The notes below the pieces were generated by a model. It ran no database searches, was not told where the DNA came from, and saw nothing but the letters and a program-made list of their open reading frames with translations. The translations under genes were made by a program, and so were the position numbers. A DNA stretch of 10,593 nt. It comes from Hepatocystis sp. ex Piliocolobus tephrosceles (lineage: Eukaryota; Apicomplexa; Aconoidasida; Haemosporida; Plasmodiidae). Where the stretch lies: positions 1 through 10,593 of the forward strand of contig CABPSV020000682.1 of assembly GCA_902459845.2 (NCBI GenBank), in the 5' to 3' direction. Shown in pieces: positions 9,001 to 10,593 of this stretch (position 1 is its first letter; every line of letters starts with the position of its first letter).

Positions 9001-9156
9001 GACAATGTAGGTAGTGACAATGTAGGTAATGACAATGTAGGTAATGACAATGTAGGTAGTGACAATGTAGGTAGTGACAATGTAGGTAGTGACAATGTAG
9101 GTAGTGACAATGTAGGTAGTAATGCTAAGGATATCGACGTAAGCGGGCAAACATGA
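2470..9156 (+). CDS. Very large Asn-rich nuclear protein with DDT-like and WHIM/WSD-like regions; putative ISWI-type remodeler accessory subunit
   Basis: A single uninterrupted frame of 2228 codons runs from ATG (AAAA-ATG context, in-frame TAA nine bases upstream at 2461) to TGA. No internal intron is needed. Order seen: basic, Asn/Lys-rich N-terminus (1-270); GND/poly-Asp repeat (290-340); strongly basic patches (353-381, 458-490); hydrophobic DDT-like island (549-643); VSDR repeat (694-745); acidic Glu/Ala/Asp repeat (795-855); WHIM1-WHIM2-like island (1005-1135); two RGRKKK AT-hook-like motifs (1327-1344); then almost 900 residues of Asn, Met and Gly/Ser repeats, broken by a denser island at 1938-1998. 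Known for the family: DDT and WHIM modules occur together in ISWI partners such as ACF1/BAZ, Itc1 and RLT. Inferred: a nuclear chromatin-remodeling cofactor. There is no signal peptide. The hydrophobic run at 552-567 is amphipathic helix-like rather than a convincing membrane span. Alternative: a Plasmodium-specific nuclear protein without remodeler ties. The gene is certain; the function is moderate to low. Confidence 0.95.
2938..3027 (+). repeat. RSSRL motif followed by poly-Asn/Lys tract
   Basis: K-R-S-S-R-L-Q-K-C (residues 156-164) is followed by nine AAT codons (2971-2997) and alternating Lys-Asn runs. The RSSRL element is reused later as R-S-H-R-L at 1213-1217 (see findings). Confidence 0.75.
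3337..3486 (+). repeat. In-frame 9-bp GGAAATGAT repeat (Gly-Asn-Asp)x11, then GDD x2 and poly-Asp
   Basis: Eleven identical copies of GGAAATGAT occupy 3337-3435. Two GGAGATGAT variants follow (3436-3453), then GAA and a GAT run ending in GAAGAA. The absence of any synonymous change in the first eleven copies points to recent expansion by slippage or unequal exchange, so the copy number is probably polymorphic. It encodes an acidic, flexible linker immediately before a basic patch. Confidence 0.95.
3526..3612 (+). other. Strongly basic patch, probable nuclear localisation signal (residues 353-381)
   Basis: KKKRKKKR at 353-360 is followed by R-R-S-R-R-G (366-371) and T-K-R-K (378-381). It directly follows the acidic GND/poly-Asp run, so a sharp acidic-to-basic charge switch lies at about residue 345. 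A second basic cluster with K-R-R-R-T begins at residue 457. Both fit classical import signals; localisation itself is inferred. Confidence 0.6.
4114..4398 (+). other. DDT-like helical domain within the large CDS (residues about 549-643)
   Basis: After 500 residues of low complexity the protein turns into ordinary globular sequence. It begins with a hydrophobic helix (residues 552-567, VILLLFLIIYKDVLKL), followed by a short W-S-F link and an acidic helix ending I-D-D-M-L (574-578). A third helix follows, F-I-L-K-L-F-F-F-L (590-598). DDT domains typically read as a leading L-x-F-L helix, a G/L turn, S-x-x-D-L-x-x-A-L, then a Leu-rich helix, and this spacing agrees. A further aromatic and basic stretch (601-643) may complete the fold. 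The identification is by eye. A different alpha-helical bundle cannot be excluded. Confidence 0.5.
4549..4704 (+). repeat. In-frame 12-bp degenerate repeat encoding (Ile/Val)-(Asn/Ser)-Asp-(Asn/Arg)
   Basis: Thirteen 12-bp units begin as ATAAACGACAAC (about the first half) and change to GTAAGTGACAGA (4642-4704), with GTAAGTGACAAC/GTTAGTGACAAA intermediates. The mixed order of unit types in the middle shows partial shuffling of two subtypes. The encoded peptide goes from neutral N-I-N-D to charged R-V-S-D. It lies between the DDT-like and WHIM-like islands. Confidence 0.93.
4852..5034 (+). repeat. In-frame acidic compound repeat, 18-bp x4 then 24-bp x3 (EDAEVD / EDAEEEAN)
   Basis: Four units of GAAGATGCAGAAGTAGAC occupy 4861-4932 (the third has ATA in place of GTA). 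Three identical 24-bp units beginning GAAGATGCAGAAGAAGAAG occupy 4933-5004, followed by a degenerate tail to 5034. Both unit types share the first 12 bases, so the 24-bp unit looks like a derivative of the 18-bp one. The region is almost purely Glu/Asp/Ala and could mimic nucleic acid or bind histone tails, which is inference only. Confidence 0.95.
5482..5874 (+). other. WHIM1-WHIM2/WSD-like region within the large CDS (residues about 1005-1135)
   Basis: Residues 1007-1044 read as WHIM1: an acidic W-D-D-L-S (W1011), then K-L-R-I-I-R-I-L-L-N-L-V-L helix and a basic end. Residues 1051-1079 read as WHIM2: L-G-x-N-K-Y-W (1056-1062) followed eight to fifteen residues later by L-Y-I-E (1076-1079). 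This matches the family pattern L-G-x-D-R-x-x-x-x-Y-W ... L-F-V-E. Residues 1098-1123 contain a second tryptophan (W1112) and L-x-x-R-Y-Y-K, where WSD proteins carry a third helical element leading into basic residues. In known remodeler partners this region contacts linker DNA and the nucleosome or ISWI. About 360 residues of repeats separate it from the DDT-like island, far more than is usual, which suggests insertion of low-complexity sequence. Confidence 0.55.
6439..6507 (+). other. Pair of AT-hook-like RGRKKK motifs (residues 1324-1346)
   Basis: Two copies of K-R-G-R-K-K-K lie 11 residues apart, with RGR at 1328-1330 and 1339-1341, the first preceded by Pro-Leu. The Arg-Gly-Arg core is the part of an AT-hook that enters the minor groove of A/T-rich DNA. 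The canonical Pro after the core is replaced by Lys, so these are extended or degenerate hooks. They follow the WHIM-like island by about 190 residues. In a genome this A/T-rich such a motif would have little sequence discrimination. It could equally act as a nuclear localisation signal. Confidence 0.6.
6661..6924 (+). repeat. In-frame 15-bp repeat encoding Gln-Asn-Asn-Asn-Met and variants
   Basis: The array opens with SNDYM units (TCAAATGATTATATG, 6673-6717). It then becomes CAAAATAATAATATG, identical in six successive copies at 6781-6870, flanked by His and Tyr variants (CAT for CAA, TAT for AAT). One unit near 6764 has four Asn rather than three. It encodes an Asn/Met-rich prion-like tract (residues about 1398-1485) just after the AT-hook-like motifs. 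Confidence 0.95.
7111..7170 (+). repeat. In-frame 18-bp repeat encoding Met-Gly-Asn-Ile-Asn-Asn, three copies
   Basis: ATGGGAAATATAAATAAT occurs at 7111-7128 and 7129-7146, and with one synonymous change (ATT) at 7147-7164. A partial ATGAAT follows. Confidence 0.9.
7399..7560 (+). repeat. In-frame Gly-rich double array: (GNGS)x4 then (GGVN)x8
   Basis: Four copies of GGTAATGGTAGT (7399-7446) and a transition segment are followed by eight 12-bp units GGAGGTGTTAAT (7465-7560), two of which carry GGT for GTT. The Gly codon switches from GGT-only to GGA-GGT at the junction, so the two arrays arose separately. This is the most GC-rich stretch of the gene and encodes a flexible Gly/Asn/Ser linker. 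Confidence 0.95.
8152..8244 (+). repeat. In-frame 21-bp repeat encoding Ser-Asn6
   Basis: Units start at AGT 8164, 8185 and 8206. Each has the same AAT/AAC order (AGTAATAACAATAATAATAAC), so the repeat is conserved at nucleotide level and is not just an Asn run. The last unit is longer and ends in S-N-S-N. Confidence 0.9.
8281..8463 (+). other. Non-repetitive C-terminal island (residues 1938-1998), possible interaction motif
   Basis: Between the Ser-Asn7 repeat and the Asn-Ser repeats lies a stretch rich in Leu, Tyr, Phe, Pro and Trp. It contains N-P-L-F-N-Q-M-Y-N-L-K-L-P-Y (1940-1953) and then S-W-M-N-R-Y-T-G-Y-I-G-P-V-E-V-P-P-Y (1980-1997). Its composition differs sharply from the surrounding Asn tracts, as expected for a short conserved docking motif retained in disordered sequence. 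No family is recognised. Confidence 0.4.
8473..8595 (+). repeat. In-frame 9-bp Asn-Ser/Gly-Asn-Ser repeat
   Basis: Two 18-bp units AACATTGGCAATAGTAGT lead into a run of AACAGTAAT and AACAGTGGT units that continues to about 8595. It encodes a Ser/Asn/Gly disordered linker directly after the denser island at residues 1938-1998. Confidence 0.92.
8962..9120 (+). repeat. In-frame C-terminal 15-bp repeat encoding Val-Gly-Ser-Asp-Asn, about 10.6 copies
   Basis: The unit GTAGGTAGTGACAAT runs from residue 2165 to 2217. Variants are GAT for GAC in the first copy, TGT for GGT (Cys) in copies 2-3, and AAT for AGT (Asn) in copies 5-6. Only 11 residues (NAKDIDVSGQT) follow before the stop codon, so the protein ends in an acidic, phosphorylatable tail. 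Confidence 0.95.
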
Positions 9157-9490
9157 GTAAACTTACCACTACTTAGTTAACCCCACATATAAATATATAT
9201 ATTGTTTTGAGAAGACCAACTTAATTAGCACAAAAACACATACGTACATAAATGAAATAAGAAAAAAAAAAAAAAAAAAAAAAAAAACTTTCATTTTTGT
9301 TTTTCCTTTTTTTTCTCATATCCTTAATTTGAACTTATAATATAGTCAAAATATTGTAAAATGATGATACAGCATAACGGATGGGTTATATATATGTTCA
9401 TTAATTTCGGAACATACACATATGTTCACATAAACACATATCGTGTCTGAATATTAATACCTATATAAGCATATACATATGCAAATACAG

Positions 9491-9569
9491 GTAAGTATAT
9501 AGCAAATATATGGATTTTGTATTATTTTTTTTTTTTTTTTTTTTTTTGATAAAAAAAATATCCCTTAAG
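9491..9569 (+). other. Perfect splice-donor consensus with downstream T tract and acceptors, possible non-coding intron
   Basis: ACAG|GTAAGTATAT at 9487-9500 is a textbook 5' splice site. A 23-base T run (9525-9547) and a CCCTTAAG acceptor ending at 9569 follow; a second acceptor choice is TTAG ending at 9639. No open frame is split by it, so it would belong to a 3' UTR, a long non-coding RNA, or the 5' UTR of a gene to the right. Confidence 0.25.
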
Positions 9570-10027
9570 TATGTATGTACAAACTTTTGTGCGTACCAAA
9601 ATATTTACATTTTTGTTTGTGACATCCAAAAAAAATTAGTTAAAAATTAATAAAAAATTACAAGCAAATGAATACATATATATATATATATATATATATG
9701 TATATTTTTTATGTTGTCTATAAAAATAAAAAAAAAAAAAAAAAATGAATATTTACATTTATAAGTACGTATAAATAGAGACTACGCATATGTTACATTG
9801 TGAAAGATATATATATATATATATATTTGTATGTATGTATGTATACATGTATATATGCACGTTTTCACTTTTGTATTCATCTATTCACTTATTTAATTAA
9901 TTATTTATTTTTTTTTATTATGCATCATTTTTTATATTTGAAATGCAATAGGATTATTATATTAATATTATTAAAAAAATTTTTTTTTTTAACATTTTAT
10001 CTTCTTACTTTTCTTTTCCTTCCTTTC

Positions 10028-10079
10028 TTTCTTTTTTTATTTCTCTTATTTCCTTTCTTTTTTTATTTCTCTTATTTCC
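10028..10079. repeat. 26-bp direct duplication in a pyrimidine-rich zone
   Basis: The unit beginning TTTCTTTTTTTATTTCTC is present twice without a gap (10028-10053 and 10054-10079), identical in both copies, and is followed by a T run of about 26 bases. Confidence 0.9.
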
Positions 10080-10083
10080 TTTA

Positions 10084-10114
<31 letters not shown>

Positions 10115-10546
10115 CATTTTTAAGAAGTTTTTGTATTTATTTGTAACAAAAAATTATATTTTCGTTTTTTTTTTTTAAATAACAATTCACATTATTAACA
10201 AATATAAGTATATAATGAATATGTAGATTTTGATTTAAATAATAACTAAGTTTATATTATGGGTTTTTATACATACCTTATATATACATTATACAATATG
10301 TATATAGTTTTAATAGGTTTTGTACAATTAAAAAAAAAAAAAAAAAAGTTAATTTCAGTACACCTTAAGTTGCTTTTCAAAACTTCAAACGTAATATATA
10401 TATTTTTTGTTGATCTGTTCATATATTATCTAGCTTCTTACATACATAAATGTACATATATAACAATTTTTGTAAATGGAAAATGATAAACTTAATCGGT
10501 TGTTGTAGTTTTGTAGTTGATGGTAGGCAGTCGGCTATTTAACTAT

Positions 10547-10593
10547 TTTAATTTTGATTTTTACTTTAATTTTGATTTTTACTTTAATTTTGA
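10547..10593. repeat. 18-bp tandem repeat cut by the window edge
   Basis: TTTAATTTTGATTTTTAC is present at 10547-10564 and 10565-10582, and a partial third copy runs to the last base. The array probably continues beyond the window. Confidence 0.85.

Larger units (their letters stand above)
9157..10593. other. 3' intergenic region, non-coding, A/T-rich
   Basis: After the stop codon comes about 100 bases of mixed sequence and a poly(A) run (about 9263-9287), as expected for a 3' UTR. The stretch 9310-9500 is less repetitive. Then follow poly(T) 9525-9547, a TA array 9676-9699, a pyrimidine-rich zone 9960-10110 with a 26-bp duplication, and a slightly richer patch at 10490-10540. The frames 9800-10111 and 10259-10486 have only T- and TA-driven composition. 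No gene, tRNA or other RNA is recognised. Confidence 0.75.

Noticed and set aside
2470..9156. ApiAP2, PHD finger, bromodomain or SNF2 helicase domain in the large protein
   Set aside because: I looked for Cys/His zinc ligands, Walker motifs and AP2-type strands and saw none. The protein is Cys-poor and its globular parts are limited to the islands described.
9800..10111. 103-codon plus-strand frame in the 3' region
   Set aside because: Residues come from TA arrays and poly(T) (Phe/Leu/Tyr runs). It has no globular or signal features beyond T-driven hydrophobicity.
10259..10486. 75-codon plus-strand frame near the right edge
   Set aside because: Short, crosses a long poly(A) run, and shows no recognisable motif. 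An unannotated small exon cannot be fully excluded, but nothing supports it.

Overview
This window looks like nuclear DNA of a malaria parasite, most likely Plasmodium falciparum or a close Laverania relative. The reasons are the extreme A+T content outside genes (poly(dA:dT) runs of 23 to 32 bases, TA microsatellites), a very long intron-free reading frame rich in Asn, Lys and Asp with many in-frame low-complexity repeats, and an AAAA-ATG start context. The species call is an inference from style; no database was consulted.

Layout: bases 1-2469 are a non-coding, T-rich 5' intergenic region. It holds a 20-bp tandem array (1081-1281), a 16-bp array (347-426), long homopolymers, TA/TG microsatellites, two GC-containing palindromes that match known ApiAP2 DNA-binding motifs (2064-2071 and 2177-2186), and a possible short 5'-UTR intron (2397-2458). 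Bases 2470-9156 are one complete plus-strand gene of 2228 codons. Bases 9157-10593 are A/T-rich 3' intergenic sequence with a perfect splice-donor-like site, a 26-bp duplication and an 18-bp repeat cut by the window edge.

The protein is mostly disordered and asparagine-rich, but has two islands of ordinary globular sequence. The first (about residues 549-643) resembles a DDT domain. The second (about 1005-1135) resembles the WHIM1-WHIM2/WSD region found in ISWI remodeler partners (ACF1/BAZ, Itc1, plant RLT proteins). Basic nuclear-localisation-like patches, two RGRKKK AT-hook-like motifs (1327-1344) and recurring R-S-x-R motifs fit a nuclear, DNA-contacting chromatin protein. The best reading is a greatly expanded, divergent DDT-WHIM accessory subunit of an ISWI-type chromatin remodeler. 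This is the most interesting content of the window and rests on pattern recognition alone.

Around and between these islands lie at least nine independent in-frame tandem repeats with unit lengths of 9, 12, 15, 18, 21 and 24 bp, several almost perfect at the DNA level. One is a chain of exact GTAAGT splice-donor hexamers inside the exon. The other long reading frames in the window are antisense or frame-shifted shadows of these repeats.
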